Notes under the pieces: generated by a model
Databases searched by the model: none
What the model saw: only the letters and a program-made list of their open reading frames with translations
What the model was told of the DNA's origin: nothing
Program-made: the position numbers and the translations under genes
Source of the DNA: a virus
IMG/VR virus record: IMGVR_UViG_3300026512_000057
Span: 1 to 24,822 of that record
Length of the DNA: 24,822 bases
Direction: 5' to 3' (one strand)
In this document: positions 1 to 6,188 of the stretch, one piece after another
Layout of the letters: the number at the start of each line of letters is the position of its first letter
How positions within the stretch are numbered: the stretch's first letter is position 1

Positions 1-1
1 T

Positions 2-211
2 ATGAAAAAACAATATGAATATTATTCAAATAAAATAACTACTCTTACAGTTAGGGAAATGGCTGAAGTAGCTGGTGTAAGTGAGCAACTGATAAGACAA
101 TATAGAAATGGATTGACTTATCCTCGTTTACCTACTGCTGTGATATTAGAACAAAATTTTAAAATACCTTGCGAATATTGGATTATAAATCAAGAAAAAA
201 AAGGAAAGTAA
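2..211 (+). CDS. small helix-turn-helix regulator
   Basis: A 69-residue protein. Residues about 14-45 read as a helix-turn-helix, with TVREMAEVAGVSEQLIRQYR as the two helices. It resembles Cro/YdaS-type or XRE-like phage repressors, but I cannot name a family. The ATG lies one base inside the window, so neither its ribosome binding site nor a possible upstream start can be seen. The stop overlaps the ATG of the antirepressor gene (TAATG at 209-213), which implies translational coupling. It is probably a transcription regulator in the early or lysogeny control region. Its binding site is not known. Confidence 0.7.
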   Translation: MKKQYEYYSNKITTLTVREMAEVAGVSEQLIRQYRNGLTYPRLPTAVILEQNFKIPCEYWIINQEKKGK

Positions 212-1215
212 TGATTAAAATAATAAATATAAATAAAGAGATAATAGGAGCTGATACTGTAAATAGTGTAAATGCTAGGGATTTATGGGAAAAATTAGAG
301 ATAAAACAAGAATTTGCAAACTGGATTAAGGCTCAAATTAATAGTTTAGGTTTAGAAGAAAATATAGATTATGTTCGCTTTGACAAAAAAGTCAATCGTC
401 AAATATTAAAAGAATATATTACAACTTTAGATACTGCAAAACATATTTCTATGTCTTCAAGAACATTAAAAGGAAAGGAGGTAAGAAATTATTTTATAGA
501 AGTAGAAAAGGGTACTCAAAAAATGAGTACCCTTGATAATAACTTATCAAAAAAAGAATTATTTATAAAAGATTATTTAGCAAATACTGAATTTTCTAAA
601 ATATTACTTGACACTTTAGGAAAATCAGCGACTAGAAAATTGTATTTAAAATTTTTAGATAATGATGAAACAAAAAAAATAATAGCTAAAAAAACAAATC
701 CTTATAAAAATGATGAAATATTTATTTTATTAAATGAAAAAATAAATAATAAAGATATTGAATTTTTTAGTTCATTATTTGATAAATTGATTTTAGGCAT
801 AGAAAATCAAAAGGCTACTTTATCTTTAGAAAAAAAATTATCAATTTATACTAATGAACAATTATCATCTTTCTTTTTAAGGGAACTTAATCAAGGTGTT
901 TTTACAAATGAAACTTTAAAATGGTTTTCAAATATTTATGAAATTAAAAGTATAGGTAATTTTGGTCAATTTGGTTTATTTTGGAATAATATTTTTAAAA
1001 GTGATTCTAAAATAACAATTTTAAATCAAAATAAAAAAATAAATATGAGAATAAAGCTATTAGAATTTAATTCTTTAACTACTTCAAAAATATATTTAAA
1101 AGATATGGTTTGTACTTTAAAACTGGGTACAAAAACAACTTTAAGTGTAGAAAAAAATGAATATAAAGAGCTGATACGAAAATCTTTCGTATCAGGTCAA
1201 TATACAAAAATTTAA
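211..1215 (+). CDS. AntA/AntB-type antirepressor with a helicase-like C-terminal domain
   Basis: A 334-residue protein. Residues about 1-95 match the AntA/AntB antirepressor fold: an N-terminal ARDLWEKLEIKQEFANWI segment, then a pattern like LDTAKHISMSSRTLKGKEVRNYF. Family members are thought to relieve phage repression or act as DNA-binding regulators. Residues about 211-322 form a second domain that closely matches the C-terminus of the SF3 helicase at 3193-4998; the core is NQGVFTNETLKWFSNIYEI. I chose ATG 211 because AAGGAAA lies just upstream and the start overlaps the previous stop. An in-frame ATG at 169 would lie deep inside the upstream gene. The coding sequence carries two perfect inverted repeats (508-534 and 1171-1195). 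The antirepressor call is good; the role of the second domain is unknown. Confidence 0.8.
   Translation: MIKIININKEIIGADTVNSVNARDLWEKLEIKQEFANWIKAQINSLGLEENIDYVRFDKKVNRQILKEYITTLDTAKHISMSSRTLKGKEVRNYFIEVEKGTQKMSTLDNNLSKKELFIKDYLANTEFSKILLDTLGKSATRKLYLKFLDNDETKKIIAKKTNPYKNDEIFILLNEKINNKDIEFFSSLFDKLILGIENQKATLSLEKKLSIYTNEQLSSFFLRELNQGVFTNETLKWFSNIYEIKSIGNFGQFGLFWNNIFKSDSKITILNQNKKINMRIKLLEFNSLTTSKIYLKDMVCTLKLGTKTTLSVEKNEYKELIRKSFVSGQYTKI
508..534. repeat. perfect 11-bp inverted repeat inside the antirepressor gene
   Basis: AAGGGTACTCA (508-518) and TGAGTACCCTT (524-534) flank AAAAA. They fall in the linker between the AntA domain and the rest of the protein. A second perfect repeat follows at once: TTGATAA (533-539), TAAC, TTATCAA (544-550). 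The right half, AGTACCCTTGATA, recurs exactly at 24583-24595 in front of the Rha-like gene. It could be an operator or an RNA hairpin inside the message. There is no T-tract, so an intrinsic terminator is unlikely. Confidence 0.75.
1171..1195. repeat. perfect 11-bp inverted repeat at the 3' end of the antirepressor gene
   Basis: CTGATACGAAA (1171-1181) and TTTCGTATCAG (1185-1195) flank ATC. The repeat is in coding sequence, in the extension beyond the domain shared with the helicase and 18 nt before the stop codon. No T-run follows on either strand, so it is not a standard terminator. It could be an operator, an mRNA 3' stabiliser or processing hairpin, or a small palindromic insertion. Confidence 0.8.
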
Positions 1216-1223
1216 GAAGTTAT

Positions 1224-1670
1224 ATGTACTCAACAAATCAAGTAGCAACAATTTTAGAAGTAGATGATAGAACTGTAAGAAATTACATTTTAAAAGGTAA
1301 ATTGAAAGCTAAACTTGATGGTGGTAATTATGTAATCAGTATAAAAGATTTATGTGAGTTTGAAGATAACTTTTTTTATACAGATGAGAGATTTAAAAAA
1401 AGAGGTAAACGACTTGATGAAGAGAGTTTTAAAAATTTAGTTGATTTTGTTGATGCTGTTAAAAATATGGAATCACTAGAAGAGGTTATTAAAAAGTATC
1501 AAAAAGCAAATATTGAAATCCCTTCTTTAAAGGTTTATACGATTTATGAAAGAAATAAACAAATCAAATCTGACAAAAAAAAAGGTTTAACATATAAAGA
1601 ATTATCTGAAAAATATTTTTTATGTGAAAAATCTATATCAAATGTATTAAAAAATAAGGAGTTAAATTAA
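1224..1670 (+). CDS. two-HTH DNA-binding regulator (MerR/excisionase-like N-terminus)
   Basis: A 148-residue protein. Residues 1-50 look like a MerR/excisionase (HTH_17) domain: STNQVATILEVDDRTVRNYI is the HTH, followed by a GGNYVISIKDL wing. Residues about 118-146 form a second HTH (LTYKELSEKYFLCEKSISNV) of the kind at the C-terminus of Mor-type activators. It starts 8 nt after the antirepressor stop, with a weak AAGAAG site upstream. The arrangement suggests an early transcription regulator, activator or excisionase. With no integrase in the window, the excisionase role cannot be judged. The family is not identified beyond the HTH. Confidence 0.7.
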   Translation: MYSTNQVATILEVDDRTVRNYILKGKLKAKLDGGNYVISIKDLCEFEDNFFYTDERFKKRGKRLDEESFKNLVDFVDAVKNMESLEEVIKKYQKANIEIPSLKVYTIYERNKQIKSDKKKGLTYKELSEKYFLCEKSISNVLKNKELN

Positions 1671-1792
1671 TGTTTATGAATTTGTATCAACCAAATTATA
1701 TGCAAATTTATAAAATTATTTGTAAGACTATTGACAAAATAAAATTAAAAGAGTATAGTTCTATTAATACAAAGTTACAAAGTTACAAATAA
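1670..1792 (+). CDS. small 40-residue ORF, unknown
   Basis: The ATG overlaps the previous stop (TAATG at 1668-1672) and follows a strong AAGGAG at 1656-1661 with 8-nt spacing. The frame stays open for 40 codons through what would otherwise be an intergenic gap. The product is basic and Tyr/Ile/Lys-rich, starting MFMNLYQPNYMQIYKI. It has no recognisable domain and no clear membrane segment. The coupled start and ribosome binding site favour translation; the length and lack of a family keep confidence moderate. A promoter for the next gene lies inside it. Confidence 0.5.
   Translation: MFMNLYQPNYMQIYKIICKTIDKIKLKEYSSINTKLQSYK
1731..1759 (+). promoter_or_regulatory. sigma-70-type promoter
   Basis: TTGACA (1731-1736), a 17-bp spacer and TATAGT (1754-1759): a full -35 match and a five-of-six -10 match. 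The predicted start is near 1766, giving a leader of about 36 nt before the ATG at 1802. It would drive the small HTH gene and possibly the replication genes. Such good -35 boxes are uncommon in Campylobacterota promoters. Confidence 0.6.
1771..1786 (+). repeat. tandem AAAGTTAC repeat near the predicted transcription start
   Basis: Two adjacent copies of AAAGTTAC (1771-1778 and 1779-1786), preceded by TAC. They sit just after the predicted start of the 1731-1759 promoter and before the AAGGA site of the next gene. The GTTAC core recurs in the palindrome at 2013-2037, so this may be an operator. The copies also encode part of the small ORF. Confidence 0.45.
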
Positions 1793-1801
1793 GGAAATAA
1801 A

Positions 1802-2008
1802 ATGACTATATATAAATTCTTAGAAAAATATACAAAAGAAAATTTAGTACAAGAACCATTAAATATGAGTTCAACTTCATTAAGAAATTGGATAAGAGAA
1901 AATAGAGTTGAATTAGAAAATGAAAAGATAGTAAAATTCAAAAAGAAGTTAAATAGTTTGAATATTGATATTATTGATTCAGAGGGTTTATACAAAAAAA
2001 TTGCATAA
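1802..2008 (+). CDS. small HTH-like DNA-binding protein
   Basis: A 68-residue basic protein. The N-terminal half (FLEKYTKENLVQEPLNMSST, then SLRNWIREN) fits a helix-turn-helix; the C-terminal half is a charged helix. AAGGA at 1791-1795 lies 6 nt before the ATG. It has its own promoter (1731-1759) and is followed by a 10-bp palindrome carrying the same GTTAC core as the repeats in front of it, so autoregulation is an attractive inference. No family is recognised. Confidence 0.6.
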   Translation: MTIYKFLEKYTKENLVQEPLNMSSTSLRNWIRENRVELENEKIVKFKKKLNSLNIDIIDSEGLYKKIA

Positions 2009-2012
2009 AAAA

Positions 2013-2037
2013 AGGTAAGTTACAAAATAACTTACCT
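2013..2037. repeat. perfect 10-bp palindrome (operator or minus-strand terminator)
   Basis: AGGTAAGTTA (2013-2022), CAAAA, TAACTTACCT (2028-2037). An A-run precedes it on the plus strand, so on the minus strand the hairpin is followed by T7, which is terminator geometry for leftward transcription. No leftward gene is near. The GTTAC core is shared with the tandem repeats at 1771-1786. Confidence 0.6.
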
Positions 2038-2038
2038 G

Positions 2039-2094
2039 AATTTATAAGATGTTATATCTAGTTTGGTTGCTGGGATTATAGCCTCTTATAAATT
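2039..2094 (+). other. stem-loop in the leader of the primase gene
   Basis: AATTTATAAGA (2039-2049) and TCTTATAAATT (2084-2094) form a perfect 11-bp stem enclosing 34 nt. Inside, GGTT and AGCC (about 2064-2083) can pair. The element ends 35 nt before the primase ATG (ribosome binding site AAGGAG near 2116). The 2009-2129 gap holds this and the palindrome before it. It could be a cis-acting RNA leader or part of a replication origin. No known riboswitch is recognised. Confidence 0.45.
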
Positions 2095-2129
2095 AAAAGT
2101 CAATAATTTATAAAAAGGAGAGCTATAAA

Positions 2130-3203
2130 ATGAGTATAGAACTTACACTTGCTGAAGTAAAAGCAAAAATAGACATAATACAACTAGCCGAAAACTATGG
2201 TTTTGAACTTAAAAAACATAGTAATAGATACAGAGCTAGTAAAAACTTACTAAGAGATGAAAAAACAAGCTCTTTAGATTTTTTTGAAGATACACAAAAG
2301 TTTTATGACAGAGGTACTGCTACTGGTGGTGATGTGTTTGATTTAGTTCAAGCTATGGATAATCTATCTCAAAATGAAGCTATCAAAAAAGTAAAAGAAA
2401 TGGTTGGGGCTGATACTTATAGTGTAACTAAAAGAGAGTACACACCTACACCAGCTAAAAAAGAATCTAAAGAAATTGATTTTAATAAACTTCAATATAT
2501 AGCTACTAAAGAACTTCAAGCAAATAAATATAAAAAACCTTTAGAATATGAGATTGTAAAAGAGGGTAAAAATGGCTTTGTAGAAAGCAGAGAATTTAAA
2601 ATAAATGTAGGTTCTACTTACTCTAAACTTTTTGAAACTTCTACTTTTGATATAGAATACAAAACTAAACTAGATACTTTATTTTCTTCTATTATTGGTT
2701 ATAGTGAATTTTGGGATTCACCATCTATAATATTAAGAGATAGACAAAACAAAGTAGTTGATATAGTTGCTTATAGACCTAAATCTAAAGAAACTGGTGA
2801 AGAGATTAAAAGTATGAAATACTATTATAAAAATCAAAATAATAGAGGTGAAGAGTTTGTTTATCCTTTTGAAAAGTTAGTAAATCATATAGCAAATAGA
2901 GAAAAATATATTGTTGTTGGTGAGGGTCTTAAAAATAGTGTTAATGCTCTTTTATATAGTGTACCTTTTATATCTCTTGAATCTACTGGAAATATAAAAC
3001 ATATAAATCAAAAATTACTAGATTCTATAAATGATTTTAGAAAAAAAGGGTTCGGGTTAGTTACTGCTTTTGATGGTGATGAAGCTGGTGAAAAAGCTTA
3101 TCATGAATTTCTTTCTTTTACTGGGTTTGAAGCTGAAAATCTTTTTTCTTTTGATAGCAATATTGATTTTACTGATTATATAATGAGTTCAGATGAAGAA
3201 TAA
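2130..3203 (+). CDS. TOPRIM primase-like protein with a zinc-less CHC2-like N-terminus
   Basis: A 357-residue protein. Residues about 5-95 follow the layout of the DnaG CHC2 domain (KIDIIQLAENYGFELKK, then TATGGDVFDLVQAMDNLSQN), but the Cys/His zinc ligands are absent. Residues about 258-345 form a TOPRIM fold: Glu265 in VVGEGLKNS and the Asp315/Asp317 pair in AFDGDEAG would bind catalytic magnesium. It probably makes primers for phage DNA synthesis or works with the helicase. ATG 2130 has an AAAAAGGAGAG site upstream. Its 3' end overlaps the helicase gene by 11 nt, which suggests coupled production. The central region (about 100-255) is not recognised. Good for TOPRIM; moderate for active primase. 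Confidence 0.75.
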   Translation: MSIELTLAEVKAKIDIIQLAENYGFELKKHSNRYRASKNLLRDEKTSSLDFFEDTQKFYDRGTATGGDVFDLVQAMDNLSQNEAIKKVKEMVGADTYSVTKREYTPTPAKKESKEIDFNKLQYIATKELQANKYKKPLEYEIVKEGKNGFVESREFKINVGSTYSKLFETSTFDIEYKTKLDTLFSSIIGYSEFWDSPSIILRDRQNKVVDIVAYRPKSKETGEEIKSMKYYYKNQNNRGEEFVYPFEKLVNHIANREKYIVVGEGLKNSVNALLYSVPFISLESTGNIKHINQKLLDSINDFRKKGFGLVTAFDGDEAGEKAYHEFLSFTGFEAENLFSFDSNIDFTDYIMSSDEE

Positions 3204-4998
3204 AAAAATACAGAATATTAAAGATAAAGCTGTAAAAAATAAACCAGCTTTAGGTGATTATACTGAAGATATAAAACTATATCAAAAACAAATCAAATTT
3301 ATACAAAAAGAGCTTTTAGCTGGTGAAGATGATATAAGTGAGTTAAAGAAAAAATTCATTAAATCTAAAAGTGATACACTATCAAAACAAGATTTAAAAC
3401 CAGTAGAAAAGGCTAAAGAGATTTACAAAGCATTTATGAAATATATGATTGAATGTGTGAAACTAAATAGAATTGGTAAAGCTATTGTTATTGTAGATAA
3501 AGAACAAGGTAAATATTTAGAGATAGTTACTAAAAATAAAATGGGTAGTGATGAAACTGAAAGAATAATTGCACACCGTGAAAACATGGTTATTAGAAGC
3601 ATGATACAAAGTGAAGCTAAAGAACTTTTAAATAATGTTATTTCTACTGTTGATGAAACACAAATAATGAAATGGTTAAATCCATACTATAAAATATTTT
3701 CACCAAAAGCTAAAAAGATTGATAATGTTAATTTTAATGTATATACTCCAAATGGTTTTTTAGAAATTGATGTAAAAAACTGTATAAACTTAGATAACTT
3801 TGTAGATAATATTTTACCTACTAAATATCCTCATATAAATGCTTTACTTGATAACTTATCACCAAAGATAGAAGAGAAAAAATATATTATAAATTGGTTA
3901 TCTTATATTTTAAATACTTCAAGTAAAACTAGAAATGCTTTAGTATTTCTTGGTATTCAAGGTGGTGGTAAGGGTGTATTTCAACAAATTTTAGAGTATG
4001 CTTTACATGTAGACAACTGTTATACTGCTACAAATGAAGATATTAAAAGTGCATTTAATGGATATATTGAAAATAGAGTTTTTATCTTTTTTAATGAAAT
4101 AAAGGGTTCTTTTAGTGAGAGTTCTACACAAGCTGATAAAATCAAGCCGTTTATAACTGATTCGCATATATCACTAAATGATAAATATAAAAAACAAGTA
4201 TATATAGAAAATCATGCTAACTGTATGTTTTTTAGTAATCACGATTTACCTTTTCAAATTGAGGATAAAGATAGAAGATATTCAGTTATTAAAACAAATA
4301 ATAAAACTTTAGTTGATGTAGCAAAAGATAAATTTAGTATAACTATTGGAAAATTTATAAACGCCATTGAGAAAGAACGAGAATCATTTTTAATAGAAAT
4401 GAAGATGATCGAGTACAAAGAAGAGTTAGCTTTATCTTTACTGGATAATGAAGTAAAAAGAAAAATCAAAGAACAAACTAACACCGTTAAAGAAATTATA
4501 AAAGATAAGATAGTAGATAAAGATTATGCTTGGTTTGAAAAAACTATAAGCGATTTAATCGCTGGTTCTGAAGATGAAAAAATTGAAGATAAAAGAGTTA
4601 AAAAAGAGATTATAAATTCTGAAAATGGTGATAAGTCTGTTATTGATTTTGTTGAAATGTTTAAATTTACAAATGAAGAGTTTAAAAACTTTATGATAAA
4701 TGAAGTTAAACAAGGTGCTTTCACAAATGAAACTTTAAAATGGTTCACTAAAATCTATGATATACCAAATACACAAAGCCCACGACTGTTAGGTAACTTT
4801 TGGAATAGTATTATTGATGACCATTTTAGTTTTAATATTATTGATGGAGTAGATACAACAAAAATGAGATTAAAACTTATGGAAGTTGATAGAGCTACAT
4901 TAAATGAGGTTTCTATCCATGATAAAAAATATCGTTTAAAAGATGGAAGTAAAAAAACACTTGAAAGGGTGATTGATGATGAACAAATACCATTTTAG
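3193..4998 (+). CDS. SF3 replicative helicase (D5/DUF5906-like)
   Basis: A 601-residue protein. Walker A is GIQGGGKGVF (Lys near 260). Walker B is VFIFFNEI (Glu near 302). A sensor-type ANCMFFSNHDLPFQIEDKDRR follows near 337-357. This is the superfamily-3 ATPase pattern of phage D5/P4-type and NrS-1-type (DUF5906) helicases, which unwind the phage origin. Residues 1-200 are charged and unrecognised and show no archaeo-eukaryotic primase motif. Priming is probably done by the overlapping upstream TOPRIM gene. Residues about 489-598 form a C-terminal domain, perhaps a winged helix, closely matching the C-terminus of the antirepressor at 211-1215. No DNA polymerase is encoded in the window. Confidence 0.85.
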   Translation: MKNKKIQNIKDKAVKNKPALGDYTEDIKLYQKQIKFIQKELLAGEDDISELKKKFIKSKSDTLSKQDLKPVEKAKEIYKAFMKYMIECVKLNRIGKAIVIVDKEQGKYLEIVTKNKMGSDETERIIAHRENMVIRSMIQSEAKELLNNVISTVDETQIMKWLNPYYKIFSPKAKKIDNVNFNVYTPNGFLEIDVKNCINLDNFVDNILPTKYPHINALLDNLSPKIEEKKYIINWLSYILNTSSKTRNALVFLGIQGGGKGVFQQILEYALHVDNCYTATNEDIKSAFNGYIENRVFIFFNEIKGSFSESSTQADKIKPFITDSHISLNDKYKKQVYIENHANCMFFSNHDLPFQIEDKDRRYSVIKTNNKTLVDVAKDKFSITIGKFINAIEKERESFLIEMKMIEYKEELALSLLDNEVKRKIKEQTNTVKEIIKDKIVDKDYAWFEKTISDLIAGSEDEKIEDKRVKKEIINSENGDKSVIDFVEMFKFTNEEFKNFMINEVKQGAFTNETLKWFTKIYDIPNTQSPRLLGNFWNSIIDDHFSFNIIDGVDTTKMRLKLMEVDRATLNEVSIHDKKYRLKDGSKKTLERVIDDEQIPF

Positions 4999-5002
4999 GA
5001 GG
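4997..5002 (+). promoter_or_regulatory. orphan Shine-Dalgarno sequence
   Basis: A perfect AGGAGG overlaps the helicase stop codon (TAG at 4996-4998). No ATG, GTG or TTG follows at a usable distance; the next bases are ATAAAAAAACGG. It may be the remnant of a lost downstream gene or simply chance. Confidence 0.4.
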
Positions 5003-5017
5003 ATAAAAAAACGGTTT

Positions 5018-5045
5018 AAAGCATAAGTTGCTTTTTATAAAAAGC
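5018..5045 (+). repeat. two mutually exclusive hairpins
   Basis: AAAGCA (5018-5023) can pair with TGCTTT (5029-5034), and T5 at 5032-5036 gives a terminator-like end. Alternatively, GCTTTTTATAAAAAGC (5030-5045) is a perfect 16-nt palindrome that uses the same GCTTT. The two cannot form together, as in attenuator-type switches or AT-rich origin DNA. Function unknown. Confidence 0.5.
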
Positions 5046-5051
5046 TAACCT

Positions 5052-5103
5052 ATACAGATATAAAATCAAGTTTTGGCGAACTGGTGATTTTAAAGTTCTG
5101 TAT
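5052..5103 (+). ncRNA. long composite stem-loop, candidate structured RNA or origin hairpin
   Basis: Three nested stems share one axis. ATACAGA (5052-5058) pairs with TCTGTAT (5097-5103). AAAATCA (5062-5068) pairs with TGATTTT (5085-5091). AGTT (5069-5072) pairs with AACT (5079-5082), closing a TTGGCG loop. There is a small internal loop and a GG bulge. It lies in the 127-nt gap after the helicase and 22 nt before a small ORF. It is not a tRNA and matches no riboswitch I know. Cis-regulatory RNA, antisense target or replication hairpin are all possible. Confidence 0.5.
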
Positions 5104-5125
5104 TATAACTAAAAAAAGGTTTAAT

Positions 5126-5209
5126 ATGGCAAAAGTGATTAAAAGAGTAGATTCACTACTTACAAAGTTTGATAATTTTCTTTTTTACTGGGGTGAAAAA
5201 ATACTATGA
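5126..5209 (+). CDS. 27-residue small ORF, unknown
   Basis: The ATG follows AAAAAAAGGT (AGG about 7 nt upstream). The 27 codons end in an ATGA overlap with the next gene's start (5206-5209), typical of coupled phage genes. The product, MAKVIKRVDSLLTKFDNFLF then YWGEKIL, is a short amphipathic helix with no recognised family. Coupling and a ribosome binding site are the only evidence for translation. Confidence 0.5.
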   Translation: MAKVIKRVDSLLTKFDNFLFYWGEKIL

Positions 5210-5388
5210 AAAAAGAAAAAATATTATCTACTATTTTAGATATGGATAATGTTTTATTTACAGTACAAAGCCGTTTAAGTGTGGCTCAAAAAATAAATAA
5301 TGAAGCTGAAAATAAAAAGGCTGTTGATATGCTGATTGATGAAGCTATCAAAGAAATAAATAGTTTAAGATTAAAAAGGAGTTATTAA
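5206..5388 (+). CDS. small helical protein, unknown
   Basis: A 60-residue protein, probably all-helical and charged (LSVAQKINNEAENKKAVDML, then a Lys/Arg-rich end). It is preceded by GGGGTG and overlaps the 27-residue ORF by 4 nt. One base separates its stop from the start of the MazG-like gene, so they are co-translated. No domain recognised. Confidence 0.6.
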   Translation: MKKEKILSTILDMDNVLFTVQSRLSVAQKINNEAENKKAVDMLIDEAIKEINSLRLKRSY

Positions 5389-5389
5389 A

Positions 5390-5917
5390 ATGAATGATGT
5401 AATAAATGGTTTAAGCAACTGGAGAAAAAATAGAAATATGGATAATAAAGAATTTGTACTTGATGTAGAAGTATCAAATCTTTTAGAAGAGTGTTCAGAG
5501 TTTTTAAGAGCTGATACTGATTATGATAGGATAGATGCACTTTGTGATATATCTGTTTTTAGTATAAATGCTATGAAATATTTAGAAAAAATAGTTTTGG
5601 AAGAAATTACCTCTTATAGTAATAGTAGTATTGGTGGAATTATAACAAACATATCAAATATGTTTAGTAAGCATTTATATAGCTATGAAGATAGTCTTGT
5701 AAGAATTATAAAGCACTCTATGGGGTGTGTTGAAAATCTAGGATATGATTATAAAAAATGTATGCTAGAAACTATCAAAGAGATTAGCTCTAGGGAACAA
5801 TGTCCTATTCAAGCTAAAGAATGGAAAGAAAACGGTATAAGTGGTAAATGGCAAAAGAATAAAAATCAAGATAAATCTACACTATATAAAGCAAATTATG
5901 AAAGTTGTAAATTATGA
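5390..5917 (+). CDS. MazG-like nucleotide pyrophosphohydrolase
   Basis: A 175-residue helical protein. Residues about 28-63 carry the all-alpha NTP-PPase pattern: EVSNLLEECSEF supplies the paired acidic residues on helix 1, and DRIDALCDISVFSINAMKY the second Asp-containing helix. The C-terminus (GKWQKNKNQDKSTLYKANYE and CK) resembles the tail common in phage MazG-like proteins. Such enzymes hydrolyse (d)NTPs or alarmones to monophosphates, adjusting nucleotide pools or blunting host stress signalling during infection. AAGGAG precedes the ATG, and the next gene overlaps by 4 nt. Substrate unknown. Confidence 0.65.
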   Translation: MNDVINGLSNWRKNRNMDNKEFVLDVEVSNLLEECSEFLRADTDYDRIDALCDISVFSINAMKYLEKIVLEEITSYSNSSIGGIITNISNMFSKHLYSYEDSLVRIIKHSMGCVENLGYDYKKCMLETIKEISSREQCPIQAKEWKENGISGKWQKNKNQDKSTLYKANYESCKL

Positions 5918-6174
5918 TAATAACTTTTACTCAAACATTTACAAAAGATATAGGTGTTCAAAATGGAACTAAAGAAGATGTAATTAATGCTATAAATGAA
6001 ATGTACGATAGTGTAGGAAAAACAATTTTTGAAAAAACAAAAGAGTATCAACATACTACAATTACTGAAATAGATGGTGAAGAAGTCTTCATTGACTGGG
6101 AAGAAGGTCTTGAAAAAGTTAGTAATCAGGGAAGATATATAGTTTTAAATGGTGATGAATTAGTTGAAGATTAA
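5914..6174 (+). CDS. small acidic protein, unknown
   Basis: An 86-residue acidic protein that overlaps the MazG-like gene by ATGA. It has beta-rich ends around a helical middle (KEDVINAINEMYDSVGKTIF). No family recognised and no membrane segment. It is the last gene before the terminator-like hairpin at 6189 and the structural operon, so it probably belongs to the early or middle module. Confidence 0.6.
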   Translation: MIITFTQTFTKDIGVQNGTKEDVINAINEMYDSVGKTIFEKTKEYQHTTITEIDGEEVFIDWEEGLEKVSNQGRYIVLNGDELVED

Positions 6175-6188
6175 ACTTCTTTTTTAAA

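Noticed and set aside
2049-2081. 10-codon leader peptide MLYLVWLLGL in the primase leader
   Set aside because: It has no proper ribosome binding site, and the length is what chance would give. It lies inside the 2039-2094 stem-loop, but there is no attenuator-type codon run.
3193-4998. NrS-1-type primase-polymerase fused to helicase
   Set aside because: The helicase part resembles that family, but the N-terminal 200 residues show no archaeo-eukaryotic primase motif and are too short for the primase-polymerase domain.
5040-5110. tRNA-like gene
   Set aside because: The folded region lacks the T-loop GGTTC motif, an acceptor stem of 7 bp at the right spacing and a recognisable anticodon arm.
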